Source: a virus. From it: a DNA stretch of 21,006 bases. The stretch spans positions 1-21,006 of IMG/VR virus record IMGVR_UViG_3300045999_007227, one strand, 5' to 3'. Made by a program: the position numbers and the translations under genes. This document shows, piece after piece, positions 6,197 through 13,972 of the stretch. How positions within the stretch are numbered: the first letter of the stretch is position 1; each line of letters begins with the position of its first letter. Below the pieces are notes generated by a model, which saw only the letters and a list, made by a program, of their open reading frames with translations, was not told the origin of the DNA and ran no database searches.

Positions 6197-6223
6197 GATA
6201 GACTAGCCCTTGCGATTGCGCAA
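6195..6223 (-). promoter_or_regulatory. Candidate repressor promoter (leftward)
   Basis: On the minus strand, TTGCGC (6223-6218) is separated by 17 bp from TATCTT (6200-6195). The matches to sigma-70 consensus are modest (3/6 and 4/6), but the spacing is ideal and each element is covered by one of the two palindromes, which would allow autoregulation. A weaker rightward candidate has TAGACT (6199-6204) as its -10. Confidence 0.35.
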
Positions 6224-6224
6224 T
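6210..6224. promoter_or_regulatory. Operator candidate 2 in the divergent control region
   Basis: TTGCG-attg-CGCAA (6210-6223) repeats the half-sites of candidate 1 with a spacer one base shorter, and contains the perfect 10-bp palindrome ATTGCGCAAT (6215-6224). The centres of the two sites are about 28 bp apart, between two and three helical turns. Confidence 0.55.
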
Positions 6225-6242
6225 TCACAACCTGGAGCGAAC

Positions 6243-6485
6243 ATGCCAATTCCCACGATCCACACCATGGACCCAGCCTACGGCGTCATTGAGCGCCTCG
6301 GTGGCAAGGCCGATGTGGCCCACCACCTGAAGCTGGACAAGTCAACGCTGAGCCGCTGGTGCCAGCCGCGGCCTGACGGCACAGGCGGCCAGATCCCGCA
6401 GCGCCACTGGCCTGAGCTGCTTGAGATGGCGCGCGCCAAGGGCGTGACCATCGAGATCAAGGAGCTTGTCGCAGTCGAGGTCTGA
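6243..6485 (+). CDS. Cro-like HTH protein (carph-isopro type)
   Basis: An 80-residue DNA-binding protein. Its N-terminal half has a helix-turn-helix (AYGVIERLGGKADVAHHLKL, then DKSTLSRWCQPRP), followed by GTGGQIPQRHWPELLEMARA and a short IEIKEL strand. The pattern 'VARHLxLxxSTVSRWxxPxxxGTGGxIPxxHxxxLLxxA' is the one NCBI names the carph-isopro domain, found in Cro-position regulators of proteobacterial phages. The ATG at 6243 has GGAG six bases before it; the ORF is open to 6210 but that lies in the operator. As first gene of the rightward operon, 3 bp before the primase/helicase gene, it probably acts as the Cro-like switch protein on the palindromes just upstream (inference). Confidence 0.8.
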   Translation: MPIPTIHTMDPAYGVIERLGGKADVAHHLKLDKSTLSRWCQPRPDGTGGQIPQRHWPELLEMARAKGVTIEIKELVAVEV

Positions 6486-6487
6486 GC

Positions 6488-8605
6488 ATGGTCATCGGAG
6501 CAACCACGATGACCAACAGCGACTTTCTGGCCGAGCTTCTCGGCGATCTCACATCGGGCACTCACGGCTGGGTATGTACTTTCCGCGCCGACCCGAGCAA
6601 AGCGCCTCCCGACGTCTGGTCAGGGCGGCCGTACCGAGGGCTTCCTGCCCAGGCTGGCCTCATCGACAAGGCCACACAAGACAACACCTACTTCTGCACC
6701 GGAGTCCTGCGCGCCACTGACGACGGCGAGATCGTCAGGCGCAAGGAGGCTTTCGTCAGGCTGGCCGTGCTGCTGCTGGACGACGTGCAGATGGACGACG
6801 TCAAGGGCTACAGCTACGCGATCCAGACCAGCCCGGGCAAGTTCCAGGTCGGCATCCTCTTGGACCCGGCCGATCCCGACACCGCCAACCAGGCCCTGAT
6901 CGACCGCGTGATGTCAGCGCTGGCCGCCCGGGGCAGATCGAATGACGCCTCAGGCAATGCGCTGGTCCGATACGGGCGCCTGCCCGTGGGCTGCAACACA
7001 AAACCCCGAGCGGCCGGCACCTGGCAGGTGCAGCTCGAGTCCTGGCAGCCCAAGGTGCGCTGGAGCTTGGCCGACGCCTGCGACGCAGTGGGCATTGACC
7101 TGGACGCGCTGCGCGCCACGGTCACACGTACAGCCGAGCGTTCATCAACGCATGCAGGCACGGGCACACATGCGGGCGAGTTCCTGCAGGGCCTGACCGG
7201 TGCACCGAGCGAGCGGGCCTATCACGACAGCCTCACGCGCATGGCAGCGTCATTGGTGGCTGGCGGGATGTTCCCTGGCGCTGCCGTCGAGCACCTCTAC
7301 AGCCTGATGGACGCGGTGCGCCCGACAGGGCCCGAGGAGGAGGTGCGCAGGTGGGAGGCCAGGCGGGCTGAGATTCCGCGGGCTGTGCGGTCAGCGGAGA
7401 AGTTCGCGCCGGATGAGCGCAAGCCGCCGGCCATCACGGTCAACCTAGCGCCGCCTGTTGAGCAACAGGAGACGAAGAGCGACATCCAGCCCATGGACTG
7501 GGGCGTGCTCGAGCATGAGACGCCCGAGCCTCCAGCCTGGCGCCTGGATGGCTGGCTGCCTGAGGGCACGGTCACGCTGCTGGCTGCCAATGGCGGTGTG
7601 GGCAAGTCCAACCTGAGCCTGCAGCTGGGCGTGGCGCTGGTGCATGGCCAGCAGTTCATGGACATCGCCACCAAGCCGAGCCGGGTGCTGGTGCTGTCAG
7701 GCGAGGACGAAGCGCGCACCGTCCACTTCCGCGTGGCCAACATCTGCCAGGACATGCAGGTGCCCATGGCCAGCCTGGCCAACCGCATGACGGTCTACGA
7801 CCTGACGCAGCAGGACTGCGTCCTCTGGCGCGATGGCCACCCCACCGAGCGCATGCAGTGGCTGGCTGACCAGGCCGTGAGGCTCAAGGCTGAGGTCATC
7901 GTCATCGACAACGCGTCTGACGTCTTCGCGGACAACGAGAACGACCGGACGGCCGTGCGCGGCTTCATGCGGGCGCTGAACCTGATCGCCCATGTGACGC
8001 GGGCCGCGGTGCTGCTGCTGGCGCACGTGGACAAGGCCTCAGTGCGCATGGGCGCGGGCCAGGACACCAACTCAACCTTCAGCGGATCCACAGCCTGGAA
8101 CAACTCAGCGCGCTCACGCTGGGCCATGGTCCGCGATGGCCAGACCGTGACCATCAAGCATGAGAAGTGCAACCTGGGTCCGCTGCAAGAAGAGATCCGC
8201 GTGGAGTTCGACTCAAGCTCCAAAACCTTTAAGCGCTTCGGCACCGTGCCTGGCGCCACAGCTGCGGCCGCGCTGATGAGGAACGGCCAACGCGTTGCGG
8301 TAATGCGACTGCTGCTCGAGGCTGAGCGGGCTGGCCAACGCGTCAGCCTGTCAGCCACCGCCAACAACAACGCTTGGCTCGCGCTGCACGGCGCTGAAGG
8401 CTTTCCACGCATCGACCGGCGTGACCTGTTCTCGATGCTGTTCGACATGCAGCGCGACGGGCTGGTGGAGGAAAGCGAGTACGTCAACGACCGCAAGAAG
8501 TACCGCTGCCTGGTGCTCACTGAGGTAGGCAAGTTACGGGCTGCGCAGGGCTCAGGCGCGCCGGCTATGTGGCGCGGCACGGGCTCAAGTCATGACGATG
8601 AGTGA
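6488..8605 (+). CDS. Primase/RepA-type helicase fusion replication protein
   Basis: A 705-residue protein with two enzymatic parts. The N-terminal third (about 1-200) resembles the RepB-like primase domain: VLLLDDVQMDD with D98/D99, and QTSPGKFQVGILLD from residue 113. After a linker, residues 340-560 form a RepA/AAA_25 hexameric-helicase domain. It has Walker A in AANGGVGKSN (about 365-374), VLVLSGED, Walker B in VIVIDNASD (about 470) and LLLLAHVDKAS near 511. The last 100 residues look like a winged helix (LFSMLFDMQRDGLVEESEY). It would prime and unwind DNA at the phage origin. The start could also be the ATG at 6509, which has GGAG eight bases upstream; the ATG at 6488 has GAGG at seven bases. 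It follows the Cro-like gene in one transcript. Exact primase residues are not certain. Confidence 0.8.
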   Translation: MVIGATTMTNSDFLAELLGDLTSGTHGWVCTFRADPSKAPPDVWSGRPYRGLPAQAGLIDKATQDNTYFCTGVLRATDDGEIVRRKEAFVRLAVLLLDDVQMDDVKGYSYAIQTSPGKFQVGILLDPADPDTANQALIDRVMSALAARGRSNDASGNALVRYGRLPVGCNTKPRAAGTWQVQLESWQPKVRWSLADACDAVGIDLDALRATVTRTAERSSTHAGTGTHAGEFLQGLTGAPSERAYHDSLTRMAASLVAGGMFPGAAVEHLYSLMDAVRPTGPEEEVRRWEARRAEIPRAVRSAEKFAPDERKPPAITVNLAPPVEQQETKSDIQPMDWGVLEHETPEPPAWRLDGWLPEGTVTLLAANGGVGKSNLSLQLGVALVHGQQFMDIATKPSRVLVLSGEDEARTVHFRVANICQDMQVPMASLANRMTVYDLTQQDCVLWRDGHPTERMQWLADQAVRLKAEVIVIDNASDVFADNENDRTAVRGFMRALNLIAHVTRAAVLLLAHVDKASVRMGAGQDTNSTFSGSTAWNNSARSRWAMVRDGQTVTIKHEKCNLGPLQEEIRVEFDSSSKTFKRFGTVPGATAAAALMRNGQRVAVMRLLLEAERAGQRVSLSATANNNAWLALHGAEGFPRIDRRDLFSMLFDMQRDGLVEESEYVNDRKKYRCLVLTEVGKLRAAQGSGAPAMWRGTGSSHDDE

Positions 8606-8633
8606 GGGGCTGCGCGTGCTGCGCGCGCGCTAT

Positions 8634-8784
8634 GCGGTCGCTATGCGGTCGCATGCGGTCGCAGATCGGGAAAAGCAAAGCCCCCGCCGCCCATGGCGGG
8701 GGGCTTTTCCCCTGCGTTGTGAGTGCGCGCGCTCGCTCTTAGTAGGGGTGTGGGGAGCACGCGCACGCAGTCGCAGGCGGTCGC
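8634..8784. repeat. GCGGTCGC direct repeats around a terminator
   Basis: GCGGTCGC occurs at 8634-8641, 8645-8652 and 8655-8662, then GCAGTCGC (one mismatch) at 8767-8774 and GCGGTCGC at 8777-8784. Spacings are 11, 10 and 10 bp, i.e. one helical turn, so the copies would face the same side of the DNA. The two clusters flank a terminator in the gap between the replication gene and the TerS-like gene. Candidates are a terminase (pac or cos) recognition site or iterons of a replication origin. The rest of the gap (8606-8827) is non-coding. Confidence 0.6.
8672..8710 (+). terminator. Strong rho-independent terminator, probably bidirectional
   Basis: A GC-rich hairpin: AAAGCCCCCGCC (8677-8688), loop GCCCAT, then GGCGGGGGGCTTTT (8695-8708), with one bulged G. 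A T tract follows on the plus strand, and AAAAGCAAA before the stem gives a T-rich tail on the minus strand, so it may work both ways. It would end early/replication transcription and separate it from the late genes, which then need a promoter between here and 8828. Confidence 0.75.
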
Positions 8785-8827
8785 AGAGCTGGGCTGGCGG
8801 GTGGGCTAAAAGTGTGAGAATCTCTCC

Positions 8828-9319
8828 ATGATGACGACGGAGCAATGTGAGCGGCCGGCGGCCGGAAAAATTCCGAGCGAGATCCGGCGGCAGCGGCCGG
8901 CGCCCAACGGGCAGGCCCTGCCAGTGGGCCGCGCCAAGGGCACGCCCAACCGCCTGACCGTCGCGCTGAAGGACGCGGTCGAGCGCGCAGCCCGCGACTG
9001 CCACCCGCAGGGCCTGGCCGGCTGGCTGGTGGACCGCGCCAACGGCAGCATCGGTGACCGGCAGATCTTCGCGGCCGTCGTGTCCAAGGTGATCCCGCTG
9101 CAGATCCAGCAGCACGTGCAGGGCGGCATCAGCATCAACCTCAACTGGTTGGGCGGCCGCCAGATTGGCACAGTCACGGCACAAACCGTGGAGCACAAGC
9201 CGCAAGTCGTTGATCTGATTGAGCAATCCGCCGACAAGTACCGGATTGTTGATCAGCACACAGCACCGGCACAGGCGGCGGCAGGGGTCGCAGGAGCGCC
9301 TGACAAGGGCGGCACGTAG
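8828..9319 (+). CDS. Putative terminase small subunit (TerS-like)
   Basis: A 163-residue protein. The recognisable part is residues 30-100: LPVGRAKGTPNRLTVALKDA, then WLVDRANGSIGDRQIFAAVV and SKVIPLQIQ. A K-G-x-P-N-R-L-T helix followed by a helical F-x-x-V-V-S-K-V-I-P segment is typical of small phage proteins placed directly upstream of large terminases. The C-terminus is Ala/Gly-rich and probably disordered. No catalytic motif is expected for TerS, which binds packaging sites and regulates TerL. The position fits: one small gene before TerL and right after the repeat cluster. ATGs at 8828 and 8831 are equivalent; the RBS is weak (GAGAA). The TerS label rests largely on position, so it may instead be an unrelated small DNA-binding protein. 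Confidence 0.55.
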   Translation: MMTTEQCERPAAGKIPSEIRRQRPAPNGQALPVGRAKGTPNRLTVALKDAVERAARDCHPQGLAGWLVDRANGSIGDRQIFAAVVSKVIPLQIQQHVQGGISINLNWLGGRQIGTVTAQTVEHKPQVVDLIEQSADKYRIVDQHTAPAQAAAGVAGAPDKGGT

Positions 9320-9519
9320 GGTGGACAGGGCGGGGCCGGGATCGTGCAGCCTGGGCCACGCCAGCCCCCGGCGCGGGGCATGCACGGGGGCGGCGCGGCC
9401 ACGGCGCCCGTGGGCCGACCCCCATCCCCCCGTCGAGCCGGTGGTGGGGGCCTCGCTGGAGCTGGGGCCCCCCCCCGAAATTTCTGAAAGTTGCACAGGC
9501 TCATTGAGCCATTCTCACC
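9320..9519. other. Non-coding gap between TerS-like and DUF3310 genes
   Basis: About 200 bp of very GC-rich sequence without a convincing ORF. It contains a perfect palindrome GGCTCA-t-TGAGCC (9498-9510) just before the DUF3310 start, and a run of C (9470-9477). No convincing promoter is visible. The DUF3310 gene that follows has no clear Shine-Dalgarno sequence. Confidence 0.4.
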
Positions 9520-9729
9520 ATGCCCGACCCCATCAACCACCCCGCGCACTACACCGTCCACCCCAGCGGGGTGGAGTGCATCCAGATCACCGAGCACTTC
9601 AACTTCAACTGCGGCAACGCTATCAAGTACGTCTGGCGCGCCGGCCTCAAGACCGAGAGCCCCATCGAAGACCTGCGTAAAGCCGCCTGGTACATCAACA
9701 GGGAGATCCAGAGGCTAGAAAAAGCATGA
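9520..9729 (+). CDS. DUF3310 family protein
   Basis: A 69-residue protein with the complete DUF3310 signature: NHPAHYTVHPSGVECI, ITEHFNFNCGNAIKYVWRAG, then IEDLRKAAWYINREIQRLE. This family occurs in many phages, sometimes as the C-terminal part of T7 gp1.7-type proteins linked to nucleotide metabolism; the small stand-alone version has no firm role. The ATG at 9520 is the only start and no strong RBS is seen. Its stop overlaps the TerL start (ATGA), so the two are translationally coupled. This gene is more often found among replication or nucleotide-metabolism genes, which makes its place inside the packaging cluster slightly unusual. Confidence 0.85.
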   Translation: MPDPINHPAHYTVHPSGVECIQITEHFNFNCGNAIKYVWRAGLKTESPIEDLRKAAWYINREIQRLEKA

Positions 9730-11063
9730 AGCTGCAGGAGTACCAGCCGCGGCAGGTGTTCCTGCCCTTGCACAACCGGACCAAGCGCTGGACGGTCGTC
9801 GTCGCGCACCGGCGCGCGGGCAAGACGGTGGCCATGTGTGCGGACCTGGTGATCGGCGCGCTCGAGACGGCGCTGCCCAAGCCGCAGTTTGCGTACCTCG
9901 CCCCCCAAAGAGATCAGGCCAAGCGGGTGGCCTGGGGTTACCTCAAGGACTTGACGAAGGACTTGTGGGCCAAGCCGCCGAATGAGTCGGAGCTGAAGAT
10001 CACGATCAGCAACGGCCACGGGGGCGAAAGCACGATCTACGTCGCGGGCGCGGACAACTACGACGCGCTGCGGGGGATGTACTTTGATGGGGTGGTGCTG
10101 GACGAGGTGGGGCAGATCCGGCCGAGCGCCTGGTACACCGTCCTGCGGCCCGCGCTCAGCGACAGAAGAGGCTGGGCCATCTTCGCCGGCACGCCTGCGG
10201 GCAAGAACATGTTCTGGAACCTGCGCGAGGAGGCGCGGCTCAACCAGGGCACGCACCTGCTGCTCGAGCTGCCAGCGAGCCTGACCGGGATCATTCACCC
10301 GGACGAGCTGCGCGACGCGAAGGCGCAGATGACCGAGGACGCGTTCCTGGTCGAGTACGAGTGCAGCTTCGATGCGGCGGTGCCGGGCGCGTACTACGCC
10401 AAGCAGATCAGCGAGATCTACGGCCTGGGCCGCGTTGGCGACTTCAAGCCGCAGGCCGACATGCCGGTGCATCTGGTGGCGGACCTGGGCTACACGGACT
10501 CATGCAGTTGGTGGGGCTGGCAGGAGACGCCTGACGGATACCGCATCGTTGACTTTTACGAAGACGACAACCAGCCGATCCAGCACTACATCGACTGGGT
10601 CAAGAGCAGGCCGTACAAGGTGGGCCAGGTGCATCTGCCGCACGACGCGAAGGCCAAGAGCCTGCAGACGGGCAAGTCGATCATCGAGCAGTTTCTCCAA
10701 AGTGGCATCCGGCCGAGCCTGGTGCCTGAGATGAGCCTGCAAGACGGGATCGAGGCGGCGCGTCTGGTGCTGAACCGGTGCTACTTCCATGAGGAGGCGA
10801 CCTACGACGGGGTGGAGCACCTGCGGGCGTACATGCGGGAGTGGGACGAGAAGACGCAGACCTACCGCAACAAGCCCAAGCACGACCAGCACAGCCACGC
10901 CGCGGACGCGTTCAGGTATCTGGCGCTTGCTGCGCGTCCGGTGGTGGGAAAATCGAAACACGATGAGAGTCGGCCAGTGCGCAACATCGGGGGGGCCCAT
11001 TACGCGTTCAGTTTGGACGACATCTGGGACACCGGGCCGCAGTCGAACCAGAGGATTGGGTGA
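9726..11063 (+). CDS. Terminase large subunit
   Basis: A 445-residue packaging motor with all expected motifs. The ATPase has Walker A AHRRAGKT (27-34), Walker B GVVLDEVG (D126, E127) and coupling motif AGTP (154-157). The RNase H-like nuclease has ADLGYTD (D253), HLPHDAK (D307) and HAADAFRY (D394). It translocates DNA into the procapsid through the portal and cuts it at packaging ends. Length and motif order are normal for the family. The ATG at 9726 overlaps the DUF3310 stop and its TGA overlaps the portal start, so terminase and portal are produced together. The last 40 residues (from about 405) are low in conservation. Subgroup (cos or pac) cannot be told from motifs alone. Confidence 0.93.
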   Translation: MKLQEYQPRQVFLPLHNRTKRWTVVVAHRRAGKTVAMCADLVIGALETALPKPQFAYLAPQRDQAKRVAWGYLKDLTKDLWAKPPNESELKITISNGHGGESTIYVAGADNYDALRGMYFDGVVLDEVGQIRPSAWYTVLRPALSDRRGWAIFAGTPAGKNMFWNLREEARLNQGTHLLLELPASLTGIIHPDELRDAKAQMTEDAFLVEYECSFDAAVPGAYYAKQISEIYGLGRVGDFKPQADMPVHLVADLGYTDSCSWWGWQETPDGYRIVDFYEDDNQPIQHYIDWVKSRPYKVGQVHLPHDAKAKSLQTGKSIIEQFLQSGIRPSLVPEMSLQDGIEAARLVLNRCYFHEEATYDGVEHLRAYMREWDEKTQTYRNKPKHDQHSHAADAFRYLALAARPVVGKSKHDESRPVRNIGGAHYAFSLDDIWDTGPQSNQRIG

Positions 11064-13276
11064 TGGACGAAGGCAAGATCGTCAGCGCCAGTGACTTTGA
11101 TGCCAGCCCGACGGGCATGGCGCAGCGCTGGGGCACGGAGATCGAGGCGGCTGACCAGGAGCTGAGGAAGTTCCACGACGAGGCGCGTCGGATCGTCCAG
11201 CGTTACCTGGACAAGCGTGACGCCTACGGCAAGGACGAGAGCAAGGTGAACTTGTTCTGGTCCACGATGAAGGTTCTGCTGTCGATGCTGTACGCCAGGC
11301 CGCCCAAGGCTGACGTGTCGCGGACGTTCCAGGACTTTGAGGACGACGTGGCGCGGGTGGCGGGCACGATGCTGCAGCGCATCCTGAACCGCGGCTTCGA
11401 TGACGACACCTCGAACTGGGACACGAACGTGCGCCAGGGCATTGAGGACTGGCTGGTGGTGGGGCTGGGGCAGATCTGGCTGCGCTACGAGGTCAAGACT
11501 GAGCCCTACGTGATCCCGGCGCAGGTGGACCCGATGACGGGGATGGAGCTCGCGCCCGAGCAGGAGGCCGAGCGGATCGTGGATGAGGACGCCCCGTGCG
11601 ACTACATCTACTGGGAGGACTTCTACTGGTCGCCGGCCAGGACCTGGGGCGAGGTGCGGTGGGTCGCCCGGCGCGTCTACATGACCAAAGACCAGCTTGA
11701 GGCGCGGTTTGGGGCTGAGATTGCGTCGGTGGTGCCTCTGGGCAAGGCGAAGAGCCAGGCCAACGTCAACGACCAGGTGGTCAAGCACGATCCGTGGAGC
11801 AAGGCCGAGGTCTTTGAGATCTGGTGCAAGGAAAACCGCAAGGTTTACTGGTACACCAAGGGCGCGGACGTCATCCTGGACGTCAAGGACGACCCGCTGC
11901 AGCTCGATGGGTTTTTCCCGTGCCCCAAGCCGGTGGCGGCCAACGTCACCAGCTCCAACTTCCTGCCGCGTGCGGACTACGTGTTCGCGCAGGACCAGTT
12001 CAACGAGCTGGACGAGATCAACACCCGCATCACCTGGCTGACGCGTGCGGCCAAGGTGGTGGGCGTGTACGACAAGTCGGCCGAGGGCATCCAGCGGGTG
12101 TTCCAGCAGGGCGCCGAGAACCAACTGATTCCGGTGGACAACTGGGCCCTGTTCGCTGAGCGCGGCGGGATCAAGGGTCAGGTGGACTGGATCCCGATCG
12201 ACCAGGTGACCAACGCGATCGAGCGCCTGCGGCAGTACCGTCAGGACAAGGTGATGCAGATCTACGAGGTGCTGGGCATCTCGGACATCATGCGTGGCAG
12301 CTCCAAGGCCAGCGAGACGGCCGCGGCGCAGCAGATCAAGGCCCAGTTCGGCTCCACGCGGATCCAGTTGAGCCAGTTCTACATCGCTGACTGGATCAGC
12401 CAGGCGCTGCGGATCAAGGCCGAGATCATCTGCAAGCACTGGCAGCCCGAGACGATCCTGCGGCGCTCCAACATCGAGCGCACGCCCGATGCCCAGTTTG
12501 CGGGCCAGGCCATCCAGCTCCTGAAGGACGAGGAGATGGCCGAGTACCGCATCAACATCGAGGCCGACAGCATGGCCGCGCTGGACTGGGCGTCCGAGCG
12601 GGACGCGGCCGTGCAGTTCATGCAGGGCCTGGGCGCGTTCATCAGCCAGACGGCGCCGATGGCCCAGCAGGTGCCCGAGGCCGGGCCCTACCTGCTGCGG
12701 ATGATGCAGTGGGCCGTGAGCAAATTCCGAGTGTCGACCCAGATCGAGTCGATCTTGGACCAGGCCGCGGCGGGCATGCAGCAGCAGCTCATGCAGCCCA
12801 AGCAGCCGCCTCAGCCGGCGCCTGACCTGGTGATCCAGGCTCAGATCGAGCAGGAAAAGATTCAGTCGAACGAGCGCATTGCGGCGATGGAGGCGCAGAG
12901 CGACGAGAAGGTGGCGGCGCTGAAGGCGACGGTGGAGCTGCAGAAGGTCGAGATGCAGGCCAAGTTCGACCAGATGGCGGCGCAGTTCGATCAGCTTATG
13001 ACGATGTTCGGCGCCAACCAGCAGCGCCAGCAGATTGACGGGCTGTCTGGAGAGGTCAGCAAGTTGGCGCAGGCCAGCGTCGAGGGCCAGCAGCAGAACA
13101 GCGCGCAGATGCAGCAGTTGCTGCAGACGGTGTCGAAGAAGAAGCGCCGCATTCCGATCCGCGACGCGATGGGTGACATCGTTGAGGTGCGAGAGGAAGA
13201 CGACGACGAGGGTGTCCCTGGCGTGCCGCCTGGGATGCCTGGGATTGGGATGAACTCACCATTGGGGATCAACTGA
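11063..13276 (+). CDS. Portal protein
   Basis: A 737-residue protein with the features of large podovirus-type portals. These include an N-terminal helical region with QRYLDKRDAYGKDESKVNLF and MKVLLSMLYARPPK, a core with DYIYWEDFYWSPARTWGEV, FFPCPKPV and a long helix near residues 310-330 (QFNELDEINTRITWLTRAAK). The C-terminal 140 residues are Gln/Glu-rich and predicted coiled coil, followed by a basic KKKRR and an acidic tail. The dodecameric portal sits at the capsid vertex and takes DNA from the terminase. The ATG at 11063 has AGAGG upstream; a GTG at 11060 would overlap the TerL stop and is a possible alternative. It directly follows TerL, as in most phages. Confidence 0.88.
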   Translation: MDEGKIVSASDFDASPTGMAQRWGTEIEAADQELRKFHDEARRIVQRYLDKRDAYGKDESKVNLFWSTMKVLLSMLYARPPKADVSRTFQDFEDDVARVAGTMLQRILNRGFDDDTSNWDTNVRQGIEDWLVVGLGQIWLRYEVKTEPYVIPAQVDPMTGMELAPEQEAERIVDEDAPCDYIYWEDFYWSPARTWGEVRWVARRVYMTKDQLEARFGAEIASVVPLGKAKSQANVNDQVVKHDPWSKAEVFEIWCKENRKVYWYTKGADVILDVKDDPLQLDGFFPCPKPVAANVTSSNFLPRADYVFAQDQFNELDEINTRITWLTRAAKVVGVYDKSAEGIQRVFQQGAENQLIPVDNWALFAERGGIKGQVDWIPIDQVTNAIERLRQYRQDKVMQIYEVLGISDIMRGSSKASETAAAQQIKAQFGSTRIQLSQFYIADWISQALRIKAEIICKHWQPETILRRSNIERTPDAQFAGQAIQLLKDEEMAEYRINIEADSMAALDWASERDAAVQFMQGLGAFISQTAPMAQQVPEAGPYLLRMMQWAVSKFRVSTQIESILDQAAAGMQQQLMQPKQPPQPAPDLVIQAQIEQEKIQSNERIAAMEAQSDEKVAALKATVELQKVEMQAKFDQMAAQFDQLMTMFGANQQRQQIDGLSGEVSKLAQASVEGQQQNSAQMQQLLQTVSKKKRRIPIRDAMGDIVEVREEDDDEGVPGVPPGMPGIGMNSPLGIN

Positions 13277-13277
13277 C

Positions 13278-13709
13278 ATGCCAAAGAGCACAACTTTCTG
13301 CAATGACGTCCTGAAGTTGATCTTCAACGGGACTGCCATTGCCAACATCGCAGACAACGCCGGCACGTCGCCGCTGACCAACCTGTACCTGAGCCTGCAC
13401 ACCGCAGACCCGGGCATCGGCGGCGCCCAGACGACCAACGAGACGAGCTACACCAACTACGCCCGCGTGGCCGTGTCGCGCACCAGTGGCGGCTGGACGG
13501 TTTCGACCAACACCTCGACCAATGCCGCCTTGGTGCAGTTTGCGCAGTGCGGGGCCACGGGCGCCACGCTGACGCATGTGGCCATCGGCACAGCTTCCAG
13601 TGGCGCGGGCAAGGTGCTGTATGCCGGCTCGCTGAACTCATCGCTGGCCGTGGCCAACGGCATCCAGCCGCAATTCCAGGCTGCAGCGCTCACCGCCCAG
13701 GAGACGTGA
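13278..13709 (+). CDS. Tail-fibre-like virion protein
   Basis: A 143-residue protein with LYLSLHTADPGIGGAQTTNE, then YTNYARVAVSRTSGGWTV, followed by a T-H-V-A-I-G-T-A-S strand and a C-terminal beta-rich part. This pattern (LYVSLHTADPG...QxTNExxYxxYARVxVxR) is a widespread phage family usually annotated as tail fibre or minor structural protein, though its actual place in the virion is not established to my knowledge. The ATG at 13278 follows the portal stop by one base. It is predicted soluble and all beta. Its position directly after the portal suggests a small decoration or adaptor role (inference). The single Cys residues do not form a motif. Confidence 0.65.
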   Translation: MPKSTTFCNDVLKLIFNGTAIANIADNAGTSPLTNLYLSLHTADPGIGGAQTTNETSYTNYARVAVSRTSGGWTVSTNTSTNAALVQFAQCGATGATLTHVAIGTASSGAGKVLYAGSLNSSLAVANGIQPQFQAAALTAQET

Positions 13710-13710
13710 G

Positions 13711-13845
13711 ATGACCTACCGATGCGCGCACTGCCAGCGCGTGCTGGCCACCGAGAGCACGCCCGAGCCCTGCCCGGACCACCCCGATGCCGGCATCGCG
13801 GTGGACATGAGCGCAACCGTCTACGGCGAAGGGCACGCCGAGTGA
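13711..13845 (+). CDS. Tiny zinc-ribbon-like protein (44 aa)
   Basis: A 44-residue ORF reading MTYRCAHCQRVLATE, then a second Cys/His pair (CPDH), giving probable zinc ligands C5, C8, C21 and H24. The ATG starts one base after the upstream stop, and the stop is followed by another tiny ribbon gene. Such C-x2-C...C-x2-H mini-proteins are common in phage structural operons but their role is unknown. Acceptance rests on the clean Cys pairs, start spacing and codon use like its neighbours. Confidence 0.55.
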   Translation: MTYRCAHCQRVLATESTPEPCPDHPDAGIAVDMSATVYGEGHAE

Positions 13846-13852
13846 GGCCAGC

Positions 13853-13972
13853 ATGTGGCGAGCCACCTGTCGCGTGTGTGGAATCTTCACCCGGATCCTG
13901 CAGCCCGAGGATGAGTGCCACGTCTGCGGCTGCTCCGGTGACTACGAGATCGTGATCGACACGGTGGACTGA
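13853..13972 (+). CDS. Tiny zinc-ribbon-like protein (39 aa)
   Basis: A 39-residue ORF reading MWRATCRVCGIFTRI, then ECHVCGCSGDYEIVIDTVD. Probable ligands are C6, C9, C22 and C25, with one extra Cys at 27. GAGG lies five bases before the ATG, and the TGA overlaps the ATG of the next structural gene (TGATG). It is adjacent to another mini-ribbon gene of similar size and may be a diverged duplicate, although beyond the Cys pairs the two share no obvious sequence. Function unknown. Confidence 0.55.
   Translation: MWRATCRVCGIFTRILQPEDECHVCGCSGDYEIVIDTVD

Noticed and set aside
8634-8662. Short direct repeats considered as a CRISPR array
   Set aside because: The units are 8 bp with 2-3 bp between them, with no spacers of CRISPR length and no cas genes; helically phased binding sites fit better.
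8630-9496. Minus-strand ORF across the terminator and TerS-like gene
   Set aside because: It would read through the repeat cluster and terminator hairpin, has no family pattern and is antisense to a better supported gene.
9498-9510. Palindrome GGCTCATTGAGCC considered as a terminator
   Set aside because: Only a 5-bp stem is possible with a normal loop and no T tract follows on either strand; it is kept only as a note on the gap.
9549-10472. Minus-strand ORF opposite TerL
   Set aside because: Antisense to TerL with clear motifs; composition is that of a GC-rich shadow frame.
11000-12439. Long minus-strand ORF (479 codons) opposite the portal gene
   Set aside because: It is His/Arg/Leu-rich, has no recognisable motif and lies antisense to a well-supported portal gene; high GC makes such open antisense frames common.
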